Shown here: positions 1 through 9,669 of the stretch, one piece after another
Layout: every line of letters starts with the position of its first letter
Numbering within the stretch: the first letter of the stretch is position 1
Source of the DNA: JANQPX01 sp965204405
GTDB taxonomy: Bacteria; Pseudomonadota; Alphaproteobacteria; Geminicoccales; Geminicoccaceae
Length of the DNA stretch: 64,000 bases
Reading direction: 5' to 3'
NCBI GenBank assembly: GCA_965204405.1
Contig: CBDBEN010000003.1
Span: forward strand, 372,001 to 436,000
The notes under the pieces: model-generated
Told to the model about the DNA's origin: nothing
What the model saw: the letters and a program-made list of their open reading frames with translations, nothing else
Databases searched by the model: none
Position numbers and translations under genes: made by a program

Positions 1-1668
1 AAGGCAGGCAAAGGCAAGCTTGCCGAGTTGGATGGCGAAGCGCTTGCGGCCTTTATTCGCCGCTATGAGAAGGTCGAAGATCTTCTGGGCCGCGTTTACA
101 GCTATGCCTCCCTTTTGCATGCAGCAAAATCCGACGATCCGGAAATCAGCCGCTTCTATCAAACCGTTGGGGAACGGATCAACGATATCAGTACGACCTT
201 GCTTTTCGTGACTCTCGAGATCAATCGGATCGAGGATGCCGATCTCGAAAACAAGATGCAGAGCGCGTCGGATCTTGCCCATTATCGTCCTTGGCTTCGA
301 GACGTCAGAAGCTTTCGTCCCCATCAGCTCGATGATGAAGTCGAGCGTGTGCTGCATGAGAAATCGATCACCGGACGCGCTGCCTGGAACCGGCTGTTCG
401 ATGAAACCATGGCGCGGTTGAGGTTCCCGCTGGACGGCAAGGATCTGACCAATGCCGAGATCTTCGATATCCTTTCCGACAAGGACCGTTCGAAACGCGA
501 GGCTGCGGCGCGGTCGATCGCGGCAACGCTGGACGCCAATGTCAACCTGTTTGCCCTGATCACCAACACACTCGCCAAGGACAAGCAGATCGAGGATGGC
601 TGGCGGAAGTTCGAACAGCCGATTTCCTCCCGCAACCTCGCCAATCAGGTCGAGGACGATGTGGTCGACGCGCTGATCACCGCCACCAAGGACGCTTACC
701 CGCGCCTGGCTCACCGGTACTACCAGTACAAGGCGACCTGGATGGGGCTCGACAAGCTCCAATATTGGGATCGCAATGCGCCGCTTCCCGAAGATACCGA
801 CAAACGCATTCCCTGGGACGAAGCCAAGGTAATCGTGCTCGACGCCTACCGCGGTTTCTCCCCGAAGCTCGCCGATATCGTGGATCGGTTCTTCACCGAT
901 CGCTGGATCGATGCCCCGCCAAGACCTGGCAAGGATGCCGGCGCCTTCTGCCATCCAACGGTGCCAAGCGCTCATCCCTATGTGCTGATGAATTATCAGG
1001 GCCGGCCTCGCGATGTCATGACATTGGCCCACGAACTCGGCCACGGGGTGCATCAGGTTCTGGCAGGACAGCAAGGCCCGCTCATGGCTGGCACCCCCCT
1101 CACCCTGGCGGAGACCGCGTCAGTCTTCGGGGAGCAGCTGACCTTTCAATCTGTGCTGGCCGCCGAGACCGATCCGGTGCAGCGTCGCTTGCTTCTCGCC
1201 GGCAAAGTCGAGGATGCGCTTAATACCGTGGTGCGCCAGATCGCATTCGTCGACTTCGAGCGGCGGGTTCATGATGCCCGGCAAAAGGCCGAGCTGACGC
1301 CCGATGAATTGAGTGCCATCTGGATGGAAATTCAAACGGAAAGTCTGGGCCCAGCGTTCCATTTCGAAGATGGCTACAAGACATTCTGGAGCTATATCCC
1401 CCATTTCATCCATGTCCCCTTCTATGTCTACGCCTATGCCTTCGGCGACTGCCTGGTGAATTCTCTCTATGCCGTCTATCAGGCGGAGCCCAAGGGGTTT
1501 CAGGATCGCTATCATGATCTGCTTGCGGCCGGCGGCACACTTCGTCATCAGGCGTTGCTGGAGCCCTTCGGCCTCAACGCTTCGGACCCTGATTTCTGGA
1601 GCAAGGGGCTATCGATCATCGAAGGGTTGATCGATCGTCTGGAGCAGGAGGCCGGGCTGCAGGCATGA
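1..1668 (+). CDS. pepF: M3-family oligoendopeptidase (PepF-like), 5' partial
   Basis: This is a zinc metallopeptidase of the thimet/PepF family, expected to hydrolyse short peptides in the cytoplasm. The reading frame is open from base 1 without a stop, so the true start lies left of the window; the TTG at 28 is only the first start-like codon. The metal site HELGH is visible near residue 344 of the translated part, and the downstream glutamate ligand lies in the LAETAS motif about 28 residues later. Family members have about 600 residues and 555 are seen here, so only a short N-terminal piece is missing. The stop overlaps the next gene by 4 bases (ATGA), so the two are translationally coupled. 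Confidence 0.9.
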   Translation, partial: KAGKGKLAELDGEALAAFIRRYEKVEDLLGRVYSYASLLHAAKSDDPEISRFYQTVGERINDISTTLLFVTLEINRIEDADLENKMQSASDLAHYRPWLRDVRSFRPHQLDDEVERVLHEKSITGRAAWNRLFDETMARLRFPLDGKDLTNAEIFDILSDKDRSKREAAARSIAATLDANVNLFALITNTLAKDKQIEDGWRKFEQPISSRNLANQVEDDVVDALITATKDAYPRLAHRYYQYKATWMGLDKLQYWDRNAPLPEDTDKRIPWDEAKVIVLDAYRGFSPKLADIVDRFFTDRWIDAPPRPGKDAGAFCHPTVPSAHPYVLMNYQGRPRDVMTLAHELGHGVHQVLAGQQGPLMAGTPLTLAETASVFGEQLTFQSVLAAETDPVQRRLLLAGKVEDALNTVVRQIAFVDFERRVHDARQKAELTPDELSAIWMEIQTESLGPAFHFEDGYKTFWSYIPHFIHVPFYVYAYAFGDCLVNSLYAVYQAEPKGFQDRYHDLLAAGGTLRHQALLEPFGLNASDPDFWSKGLSIIEGLIDRLEQEAGLQA

Positions 1669-3023
1669 GCAGCGATGCCAGTGATCGGCATGAAAACACG
1701 CTGACCGGCAGGGTTCGGCGCTATGCGCAGGTGTCGGGGACCATGGGTGGTCTCGCCGCAAGACTGGCCGGTCAGCAATTTCTCGGCATGAAAATCGACA
1801 AGGGGCAGCATGCCGAGGATCTCAAGCGAGCGCTTGGCGGCCTGAAGGGCCCCCTGATGAAGGTCGCCCAACTTCTTGCGACCATTCCCGATGCTCTGCC
1901 CAAGGAATATGCTGCCGAGCTTGCGCAGCTCCAATCCCAAGCCCCACCCATGGGCCGCCCCTTCGTCCGCCGTCGCATGGCGGCCGAGCTTGGCGCGGAC
2001 TGGAAGTCCAAGTTCGATGAGTTCGACCTCGATGCGACCAATGCCGCTTCGCTCGGTCAGGTTCACAAGGCCAAATCGCCGGACGGTTTCGATCTTGCCT
2101 GCAAGCTGCAATATCCGGGCATCGAGAGTGCCGTGGAGGCGGATCTTACGCAGCTTCGGGTGATTTTCTCGATCTATCGCCGTTACGATCCTTCAATCAA
2201 TCCAGAGCGGATCTACGAGGAACTGGCGGAACGCTTGAGAGAGGAGCTGGATTACACCCGCGAAGCCCGCCACATGGCTCTCTATCGAGCTATGCTGAAA
2301 AAAGAACAATCGATCCATATACCCGAAGTTTTTCACGACCTTTCAACCCGACGCCTTCTTTCAATGTCCTGGCTCGATGGGCGAAAGCTGATCGAGTTCA
2401 CCGGAGCATCACAAGAGGTTCGAGACCAACTTGCCTACAACATGTTTCGGGCCTGGTATGTTCCGTTCTACGATTATGCGGTCATTCATGGCGACCCTCA
2501 TCTCGGCAACTATACCGGACGCGAGGATTTTGGAATCAATCTTCTCGATTTCGGCTGCATCCGTGTTTTCAAACCATCCTTGGTCAAGGGCGTGATCGAT
2601 CTCTACCATGCGCTCAGGGACGGCAATCGGGATCTGGCCGTCCATGCTTACGAAACCTGGGGCTTTAGCGATCTCCGCAATGAGGTGATCGATGCGCTGA
2701 ACTTGTGGGCGGCGTTCATCTACGCGCCTCTGATGGAAGACCGGCCTCGCCTGATCGAGGAAACCAACTCCGGCGTCTATGGACGCGAAGTCGCCGAGAA
2801 TGTTCATAGCCGTCTTCGGGAACTCGGTGGCGTGATGCCGCCGCGCGAGTTCGTTTTCATGGATCGCGCCGCGATTGGCCTAGGTTCGGTGTTCATGCAC
2901 CTTGGCGCCAAGATCAACTGGCATCAGCTATTCATGGAGCTGATCGACGGCTTCGATGTTGAAAAACTGGAAAGGCGGCAAACGAAGGCGCTGAAGGCGC
3001 AGGACCTGCCACTGCCAGTTTAG
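1665..3023 (+). CDS. ABC1/AarF/UbiB-type atypical kinase
   Basis: The 452-residue protein belongs to the UbiB/ABC1 protein-kinase-like family, whose members support ubiquinone biosynthesis or lipid homeostasis through ATP binding. Family landmarks are present: a KxGQ-like segment (KVAQ) near residue 65, the alanine/serine-rich nucleotide loop ASLGQVHKA near residue 125, the catalytic-loop sequence HGDPHLGNY near 275, and LLDFGC near 293. The second glycine of KxGQ is replaced by alanine. The start ATG overlaps the stop of the upstream peptidase gene. No long transmembrane pair is obvious at the C-terminus, unlike E. coli UbiB, so a role in ubiquinone synthesis is inference. Confidence 0.85.
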   Translation: MSSDASDRHENTLTGRVRRYAQVSGTMGGLAARLAGQQFLGMKIDKGQHAEDLKRALGGLKGPLMKVAQLLATIPDALPKEYAAELAQLQSQAPPMGRPFVRRRMAAELGADWKSKFDEFDLDATNAASLGQVHKAKSPDGFDLACKLQYPGIESAVEADLTQLRVIFSIYRRYDPSINPERIYEELAERLREELDYTREARHMALYRAMLKKEQSIHIPEVFHDLSTRRLLSMSWLDGRKLIEFTGASQEVRDQLAYNMFRAWYVPFYDYAVIHGDPHLGNYTGREDFGINLLDFGCIRVFKPSLVKGVIDLYHALRDGNRDLAVHAYETWGFSDLRNEVIDALNLWAAFIYAPLMEDRPRLIEETNSGVYGREVAENVHSRLRELGGVMPPREFVFMDRAAIGLGSVFMHLGAKINWHQLFMELIDGFDVEKLERRQTKALKAQDLPLPV

Positions 3024-3169
3024 CATTTGTCACGTAAACGAGGATCAGCCATGAGCTGCATGTGCGGCACGATAGATCCCCGCGACCTCACCGAGTAAAG
3101 CCTGCATGCCCTTGGATGTTTTGGCGCTTACTATAAAAGCGACGGGAACCAAGTGATGTGGTCACATCG

Positions 3170-3502
3170 CTAGTCTGCGATGATGGATGGTTTGGCGACC
3201 TCGTGATCACCGATGGCGACAGTCTCTTCCATGCGGGTGCAATATTCCAGACGCTCGATGACACGGTCCATGACGTCCTCGATGGCCTCGTCGGTCATGG
3301 CAGCCAGAAGATCGGAGGTCGCCGGATCCAGCGATGTGCCATCCCGTGGTGCCGTGGTCGGGGACTCGTCAAACATGTCCTTGACCGCATAGGCCGCCTC
3401 CAACGGATGGGCTTCCTGCAGGAAACGGTAGACGAACAAGGTAACCATCAGCTCTCTATGGGCACTTAACTGCGCCAGGATGGTGAGTTCGAACTGGTTC
3501 AT
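3170..3502 (-). CDS. conserved hypothetical protein
   Basis: This is a 110-residue acidic protein with no motif that I recognise. The start was placed at the ATG at 3502 (MNQFELT) because GGAG stands about eight bases upstream of it on the minus strand; a longer in-frame start at 3538 has no such site. The N-terminal half is hydrophobic and helical and the C-terminal half is rich in Asp and Glu. It converges with the kinase gene on the other strand. The codon pattern looks coding, and no function can be assigned. Confidence 0.55.
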   Translation of the reverse strand: MNQFELTILAQLSAHRELMVTLFVYRFLQEAHPLEAAYAVKDMFDESPTTAPRDGTSLDPATSDLLAAMTDEAIEDVMDRVIERLEYCTRMEETVAIGDHEVAKPSIIAD

Positions 3503-3667
3503 GGCAAAGATCTCCAGGCGACATACGAGGCATCGCAATGCCCCCTCACTATCGCCGGAGGACGTTTAAAAAGGGTTAATGCGAACCGTTTGGTTGCTCA
3601 GAGGTTCTTCAACTAAAAGCTTCTGCAACGTCGATGCCATGCGCTGCTTGTTCCGGCAGACCTTCTA

Positions 3668-4957
3668 TTATGAATGCTCGTTTTTTGCGGAGCCATCGTC
3701 CCCTGCATTGCCGACAAACTTCCTGGCAGCCATGCCCATAGTGGCACCTTGCACGACCACGGAAAAGATGACGACAACATAGGTGACTGTCAGGATCAGG
3801 TCGGTCACCGGGCTATCGGGCAGGGAAAGGGCCAGGGCAATCGAGATTCCACCTCGAAGCCCCCCCCAGACCAGAACCGGCAAGGCGCCTCTGGTAAAGG
3901 GCATGAAGGGTTTGAGCAGACTGAACGGCACACCGACCGCCAGAAAGCGTGCGAACAGAACCAACGGTATGGCAAGGATTCCGGCAAGGATGAAGTTCTG
4001 GTCTAGAACGATTGCTGCGATCTCCATGCCTATCAGTAGAAACAACACGGAATTCAGGATTTCGTCGACCAGGGACCAGAAGCTGGTCAGATGCTGGCGG
4101 GTGCGATCGCTCATCGCGAACCGGGTGCCGTAATTGCCAATCAGAAGGCCGGCGACGGCCATGGCGATGGGACCGGCGACATGCAGTCGAAGGGCAAGCG
4201 CATAACCACCCATGACGACCGCAAGGGAAATGAGCACCTCAAGGTTGTGCTCGTCGATCGCCTTCATGCTCTTGTAGCCGATCCAGCCGGTCACAAGGCC
4301 GAGCAGCGCGCCGCCAAAGGCTTCGACGACGAAGAGCTCGAGTGCATGGCCCGCGGAAAACTCGGAGGCACCGACGGCGGCAGCAACGCAGATCGAAAAG
4401 ACCACCACTCCGACGCCGTCGTTAAACAGGCTCTCACCGCCGATCTTGGCTTCGAGTTCAGGCGGCACCCGCGCCGATTTCAGAATGCCGAGCACCGCCA
4501 CCGGATCGGTCGGACTGATGAGTGCGCCAAACACCAAGCACCAGACCAGCGGCACGTCGAGACCAAGCATCGTGCCGAGCATCTTGAAGCCGAAACCTAC
4601 AATGAAGGTGGAGATGATCACGCCGAAGAGCGCCATAGCCAAGACTGCCCATCGACGCGTCAAGAGGACATCAAGATTGATGTGAAGCGCGCCTGCGAAC
4701 AGGAGAAAGGAAAGCATGGCATTCAGCAGCACCGCGTCGAACTCGATGCCGTCCAGAAAAGACCGCACGGCGTCGCCAATGCCGAGGCTGGGCAGAGCGG
4801 CATCGAGCCCGATCATCACCATCGAGGCAACGGCGCCCATCACGGTCAGCCCGATGGTCTGCGGCATGTGGAAATAGATGTAGTTCACGTAGCCGAGGAT
4901 GGCGGCGATCACCACCAGAACGGCGGCGGCTTCGAACGGTGTAAAGATTAGCTGCAT
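3668..4957 (-). CDS. CPA1-family Na+(K+)/H+ antiporter (NhaP-like)
   Basis: This inner-membrane protein of about 429 residues has roughly twelve hydrophobic segments and is expected to exchange monovalent cations for protons, controlling internal pH and salt. The ion-binding region SPTDPVAV and the following ESLFNDG motif, both typical of the CPA1 family, are present in the central third. The C-terminal cytoplasmic tail is very short, ending soon after the last helix, whereas many NhaP proteins carry a long regulatory tail. The ATG at 4957 was preferred over the TTG two codons upstream. The gene stands alone. Confidence 0.88.
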   Translation of the reverse strand: MQLIFTPFEAAAVLVVIAAILGYVNYIYFHMPQTIGLTVMGAVASMVMIGLDAALPSLGIGDAVRSFLDGIEFDAVLLNAMLSFLLFAGALHINLDVLLTRRWAVLAMALFGVIISTFIVGFGFKMLGTMLGLDVPLVWCLVFGALISPTDPVAVLGILKSARVPPELEAKIGGESLFNDGVGVVVFSICVAAAVGASEFSAGHALELFVVEAFGGALLGLVTGWIGYKSMKAIDEHNLEVLISLAVVMGGYALALRLHVAGPIAMAVAGLLIGNYGTRFAMSDRTRQHLTSFWSLVDEILNSVLFLLIGMEIAAIVLDQNFILAGILAIPLVLFARFLAVGVPFSLLKPFMPFTRGALPVLVWGGLRGGISIALALSLPDSPVTDLILTVTYVVVIFSVVVQGATMGMAARKFVGNAGDDGSAKNEHS

Positions 4958-5175
4958 GATCAAGCCCGTTTGTCATCGCCGGCCAGTCTCCCCATTGCGG
5001 CGATCCACGCAAGGGGTTTGTTGTTTTCTTGATCGTACTTCGCGCTTTTTTGGGTAGCTCAAAGCTTACCTGACATACGCAGACCCAAACTGGGAATCTT
5101 CACTTTTCAATGCTTTTTCGCTAAGATTTAGTAATTCTAACCAATGCTTAATTTTAGCCTCCACCGGACTATCGG

Positions 5176-8100
5176 ATGAAATGTACCGCCTGCGGGGAGC
5201 GTTATAGAGGCAAGGGGCGATTTTGCCCTTTTTGCGGTGTTCTGCTCCACCTAGCTTGCCCCAATTGCGGCCAGTTGAACGGTCGCACCAACAAGGCATG
5301 TTGTTGCTGCTCGACCTCGCTCTCACCGCCCATAGATGCGGCCAGTCAGGCTTCTCGGACGATAACGACCGGCCGGCCGCTGGAGCGGCGGCAGCTAACG
5401 ATCATGTTCACCGATCTGGTGAACTCGGCAGCACTTTCCGACAGCATGGATCCCGAGGACTTTCGAGCCCTGATCGAAGCCCATCGAACTGCAGCCGCTC
5501 GACCCATCAAGCAGTATGAGGGCGTGGTGGCCCGCTATCTGGGTGATGGCATGCTGGTCTATTTCGGCTATCCCAAGGCCCATGAAGATGATCCGGACCG
5601 AGCTGTTCGCGCGGGTCTGGAGATCGTCGATGCGACCAAAGCGATGAACGCGCGCTGGGTCGGCAAAGGGCGGGGCAGAATCGCTGTCCGGGTCGGCATC
5701 CATACCGGCATCGTGGTGGTCGGCGATGTGATCAAGAAGGACGTGCAGGAACCCATGGCAGTGTTTGGCAATGCACCTACCCTGTCATCAAGACTGCAGG
5801 CGCTGGCCGAACCAAATTCGGTAGTCCTGAGCCAGGCCACCAGGGTACTTCTACGGCCGACGGTGCGCTGTCTGCCTCGCGGTCAGACGATCCTGAAGGG
5901 AATGGCCGAGCCGGTCGAGATTTTTATGGCAGGCGCTACCGATGGTCGCTCCATCGGCGATCGGATCTCCGATAGATCACGCAAAGTCCTTCCATTCGTC
6001 AACCGTGAGAAAGAACTGTCAGCCCTTCGGCTGGGCTGGGCATCTGCGAAAAAGGGCGTGGGCAAAGCTTTCCTTCTGGCGGGCGACCCTGGCATTGGCA
6101 AATCAAGGCTGATTCGTGCGCTCGAGGAACGGGTAGTCACAAAATCCTATCGATGGCTGGTAGCACGGACATCGCCCTATGCCGTGAATACCGATTTTTT
6201 TGCGTTTTCCGAGCTGTTTTACAAGCTTTTGCAGCCGGACCACCCCGAAGATACTGGTATTGGCGGGTACGAATTGCTGAAAGCGGTACTTGGTGAGCAT
6301 GGGATCGCTGCTCCCGACGATGCGCAAGGCTTTGCGAACTTGCTCGGGGTAGATGTTCCTAGTGCGGCGTCACCAAAAAACCTGCAACCGGAGCAGCTTC
6401 GCAGTCTGACGCTTGAGGCGATCACGGGCTGGTTTGAGAAGCAGGCGGCCACTCAGGCGCTGGTCCTGGTGATCGAGGATCTTCACTGGGCCGATGCCTC
6501 GACGCTCGAGGCCATTCGTCTTCTGCTGAAAAAGCTTCCGTCGAACCGGATTCTAGTGGTGATGAGCAGCCGCGATCCAGAGATTCTCGGCGGCATCAAG
6601 AATCGGGTCGAAACCCTGCCGATCGAGCGCCTGCCGCCGGATTATGCGAGGAGCCTGATCGAGCACGTTGTCCACGACGCGAAACTGCCGAGATCAGCCG
6701 TGGATACTCTCCTGGAGCGCGCCGACGGCGTGCCGCTGTTTCTTGAAGAGCTGCCAAAACCGGTCTTGGAAAGCAGGAGGTCAGCTGGCCTTGATGGGGA
6801 CAGGGATTCCTTCACCCTGCCAGCGACGCTTCGGGATTCGCTGATGGCACAGCTCGATCGGATCGGCAGCGGCAAATCCGTCGCCCAGACCGGAGCGGTC
6901 CTCGGCCATAGTTTCGAAGAGACGCTGATGCGCCGGGTCTTCAGCGGCAGTCTTCGACAGATGGAAGAAGGGCTCGATGCGCTAACCGACGCCGGCCTTC
7001 TCACCCGGCATGGCGCATCTCCCCATGTCACCTACGCTTTCAAACACGCGCTCCTAGCCGAAATCGCCTACGACTCCCTGCTCCGGCAGGAACGCCGTCA
7101 AATCCACCGCCGCACTGCTGATGCCTTGGTGGCTCATTTTCCCGCGCTCACCGAATCCCGCCCCGAACTCATCGCCCGCCATTACGCTGCTGCCGGGGAC
7201 GCCATCATAGCGTTCGATTACTGGATGAAAGCAGGCAAAGCCGCAGCGCGCCGCTCCGCGAACACCGAAGCAATTGGACATCTGCGCAGTGCCGAGGCTG
7301 AGCTAGAGCAGTTGAAGGCAGCTGGTATCGAGGATTTGGATGAGCGGTGGTTGGAACTCCACTTAGCTAAGGCGCCGGTCCTCATTCCATTAAGCGGTTG
7401 GTCCTCCAAAGATGTAGAAGATACATATCATGCTATTCTTCAAATTACGGAAGCTCCAAGATTTGAGCACCGCGCAAAATATGAAGCGTGGGCGGGTCTA
7501 TGTAATGTCTATTTATTAAGAGGAGACCTGGCACGTGCGAGGCGGACTAGCGAGCATATGCACAAAATATCAATATCACATAATGATAAAAAACTTCTTC
7601 TAAATTGGAGCAGAGGCAAAGCGTTATGCGATTTTTTAGCAGCCCGCCATGAAGCTGCTCAGCGTCATTTAAGTGATTCCATAGAGAATTATGAAGCTAA
7701 AAAGGATTGGGAAAGTTATATTGAAAATGGCATAAGCCCACTGGTTAATGCATATTCTATTAAATCATGGTCAAGCTGGTTTAGCGGAGATAAGTCCGAA
7801 GCGGAAAAATCAAGCTTACTTGCGATTAATCTTTCAAATAGAATAAACCACCCTTTCAGTGCTTGCTATGCTCTGTGTTTGACGTCTTCTCTAGCACAGT
7901 GCCAAGGTAATTTTTCTTCGGCCCTGCGCCGATCCAGCGATGCTCTGTCTTTGTCGAAAGAGCATCATTTTCCATATTGGCATGCTTGGGCATGTGTTGT
8001 GAAAGGCTGGTCTTTGGCGGCTTTGGACCGAACAAATGATGGGCTTGCCCTCCTCAAGGAGGGGCTAGATAAATTCGATGCCATGGGGGCCGCTCAAATG

Positions 8101-8463
8101 AGAGGATACAGCCTCTGTTTGCTTGCCGAAACCTATCAACGCCTCGAAGTTTGGCAGGATGTAGTCGCGGCGGCTCGGTTGGCTATCGAAGAGGCGGGCC
8201 GAACTGGGATCGTCTTCTATGAGCCCGAAGCACATATATTGTTATCTCAAGGTTTGTCCATGCTGGACGGTAATAAGCCCGGTTTCATCCGTCCTCTGAT
8301 CAGGGCACTGCGTATGGCTGAGGGTCAAAGGGCGGTCCCTCTTTTCTTGCGTGCATCGAAGGCACTGATCGACCAGGCAGATCGTAAGGATCTCTCCAGA
8401 ATCATTGCGGCCAAAACCAGTACTTTTATGACAAGAACACAGCGAACTCGTAGCTCAGCCTGA
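5176..8463 (+). CDS. Zinc-ribbon / class III adenylate cyclase / AAA ATPase / TPR fusion
   Basis: The 1095-residue multidomain signalling protein starts with paired CxxC zinc ribbons (residues 3-47). A class III nucleotide cyclase domain follows (about 71-255), with the metal-binding aspartates in FTDLVNS and YLGDGM. An AAA/STAND-type ATPase comes next, with Walker A GDPGIGKS near 303 and Walker B LVIEDLHWAD near 431-440. A helical TPR-like region covers the last 400 residues. Such proteins are presumed to make cAMP in response to partner binding by the ATPase/TPR part. From about base 7380 the DNA becomes clearly AT-richer and codon use changes (many ATA, TTA and AAA codons), although the frame stays open. 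A GC-rich hairpin follows the stop. Confidence 0.85.
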   Translation: MKCTACGERYRGKGRFCPFCGVLLHLACPNCGQLNGRTNKACCCCSTSLSPPIDAASQASRTITTGRPLERRQLTIMFTDLVNSAALSDSMDPEDFRALIEAHRTAAARPIKQYEGVVARYLGDGMLVYFGYPKAHEDDPDRAVRAGLEIVDATKAMNARWVGKGRGRIAVRVGIHTGIVVVGDVIKKDVQEPMAVFGNAPTLSSRLQALAEPNSVVLSQATRVLLRPTVRCLPRGQTILKGMAEPVEIFMAGATDGRSIGDRISDRSRKVLPFVNREKELSALRLGWASAKKGVGKAFLLAGDPGIGKSRLIRALEERVVTKSYRWLVARTSPYAVNTDFFAFSELFYKLLQPDHPEDTGIGGYELLKAVLGEHGIAAPDDAQGFANLLGVDVPSAASPKNLQPEQLRSLTLEAITGWFEKQAATQALVLVIEDLHWADASTLEAIRLLLKKLPSNRILVVMSSRDPEILGGIKNRVETLPIERLPPDYARSLIEHVVHDAKLPRSAVDTLLERADGVPLFLEELPKPVLESRRSAGLDGDRDSFTLPATLRDSLMAQLDRIGSGKSVAQTGAVLGHSFEETLMRRVFSGSLRQMEEGLDALTDAGLLTRHGASPHVTYAFKHALLAEIAYDSLLRQERRQIHRRTADALVAHFPALTESRPELIARHYAAAGDAIIAFDYWMKAGKAAARRSANTEAIGHLRSAEAELEQLKAAGIEDLDERWLELHLAKAPVLIPLSGWSSKDVEDTYHAILQITEAPRFEHRAKYEAWAGLCNVYLLRGDLARARRTSEHMHKISISHNDKKLLLNWSRGKALCDFLAARHEAAQRHLSDSIENYEAKKDWESYIENGISPLVNAYSIKSWSSWFSGDKSEAEKSSLLAINLSNRINHPFSACYALCLTSSLAQCQGNFSSALRRSSDALSLSKEHHFPYWHAWACVVKGWSLAALDRTNDGLALLKEGLDKFDAMGAAQMRGYSLCLLAETYQRLEVWQDVVAAARLAIEEAGRTGIVFYEPEAHILLSQGLSMLDGNKPGFIRPLIRALRMAEGQRAVPLFLRASKALIDQADRKDLSRIIAAKTSTFMTRTQRTRSSA

Positions 8464-8472
8464 TGTCAGAAT

Positions 8473-8492
8473 TCCCCGCAATGATTCGGGGA
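8473..8492 (+). terminator. Hairpin after the cyclase gene
   Basis: CCCCG and CGGGG arms are separated by an eight-base loop, ten bases after the cyclase stop codon, and are followed by a T-rich stretch (ATTGTT). The T-tract is weak, so termination is plausible rather than certain. Confidence 0.4.
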
Positions 8493-8618
8493 TTGTTATG
8501 CCGCGAGTAGCTGGGAATCGCTCGCCAACGCGTTATCGTTGTTTGACGCAGAATCAAAATTATGTAATTCTTATAAAGATTTAATCGAAGGCTTGAAGTA
8601 ATTTGGGGAGCTTGGATT

Positions 8619-9632
8619 ATGCGAAATTTTTTGGTGAAAAATATTATTGGCGTGCTGCTTGTTTTGTCCTTGTCGGCGTGTGCAAAATTTGAGCTTCGTC
8701 AGAAGGCTGAAGATTCGTATAAGAACTCAAGGGTAGGGCTACAAAAAAATGCTCTTTTCATTGATAATAAAAGACTGGACAGTGAAATATCAAAGAATTT
8801 TTTAGGCGCAGATGATAAGAATATAGAGATAGTAAAATTTGTTCTGAAACTGTTGACGGCTGAGAATGATGGAGCAAAAAAATCATATCGGCACAAGCCA
8901 ATTTTTGAAGATAAAATCGCTGACCTGCAAAAATCCAATAAACTAATTTCTGAGTTGGGAAGATATATTGATTCAATCGAAAACTCTGACCTTTCTTATG
9001 AAGGCCCTATTCCAATAGATGAGTTGAACTCTCGGCTGAGAAGCATTGGAGGATTTAATGGAATTCTAGCTCTCAAGGCATTGGTAGAATGCAATTCCGG
9101 GCTTCCAGCTCAACTGATTAGGCTTGGCGATCAGAAGCTTATTGGTAAAATTTTTGAATATACATTCAATCACCAAGCAAACTCTGGCTATATCGGCTAC
9201 ATTGCCGAAAATCGAATTTCATGCAACGGAATAGAAAAGCTGAATGACGTCTATGTTGTACATGTCGCTGTGATTCCATACCATCACGATAGTGCAGAGC
9301 CAATCGAATCCAAAGGCTTTCATATACTAAAGAGAGATGAGAATGGGCAATTCCCAGGGTCAGATATTTTCCTGCCAGACGACCCAGACGTGCAGAATCG
9401 AATTGAACACCTTGATTACAAATTGCATGCTAGAGGACGGAGTATTCGAATAATTTCAGCCTTCAAAAATGAAAAACTTTTACCCAAGAGCCATCCCATA
9501 TATCATCAAGATAAAACCAGCTGCATTGATATAATGTTCGAGAAAGAACCGCCCAATTATGAACTTCCTCTACAGGAGGCATATTGCATGGGGCGCTGCG
9601 ACCAACCGCCGATTATTAACACTGGCTTCTAG
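8619..9632 (+). CDS. Putative lipoprotein of unknown function, AT-rich
   Basis: The 337-residue protein begins with a short basic N-terminus and a hydrophobic stretch, and ends the signal with the lipobox LSAC, placing the lipidated cysteine at residue 21. It should therefore be membrane-anchored in the periplasm. GGGGAG lies about eight bases before the ATG. I do not recognise the mature domain. It has four scattered cysteines after the lipobox plus a C-terminal pair in CMGRC. The gene is much more AT-rich than most of the window, as is the 3' part of the preceding cyclase gene, suggesting that both were acquired together. It lies downstream in the same direction, but 155 bases and a hairpin separate them. 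Confidence 0.65.
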   Translation: MRNFLVKNIIGVLLVLSLSACAKFELRQKAEDSYKNSRVGLQKNALFIDNKRLDSEISKNFLGADDKNIEIVKFVLKLLTAENDGAKKSYRHKPIFEDKIADLQKSNKLISELGRYIDSIENSDLSYEGPIPIDELNSRLRSIGGFNGILALKALVECNSGLPAQLIRLGDQKLIGKIFEYTFNHQANSGYIGYIAENRISCNGIEKLNDVYVVHVAVIPYHHDSAEPIESKGFHILKRDENGQFPGSDIFLPDDPDVQNRIEHLDYKLHARGRSIRIISAFKNEKLLPKSHPIYHQDKTSCIDIMFEKEPPNYELPLQEAYCMGRCDQPPIINTGF

Positions 9633-9669
9633 TTCTTTGCGCTACACTGTTCTTGCCCTCTTCACCAGC

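Noticed and set aside
3051..3098. 15-codon frame (Met-Ser-Cys-Met-Cys start) with GAGG upstream, after the UbiB-like gene
   Set aside because: Too short to judge and not followed by a gene on the same strand that a leader peptide could regulate.
4091..4951. 286-codon frame antisense to the antiporter
   Set aside because: It is full of His and Glu residues produced by the complement of membrane-protein codons and shows no domain.
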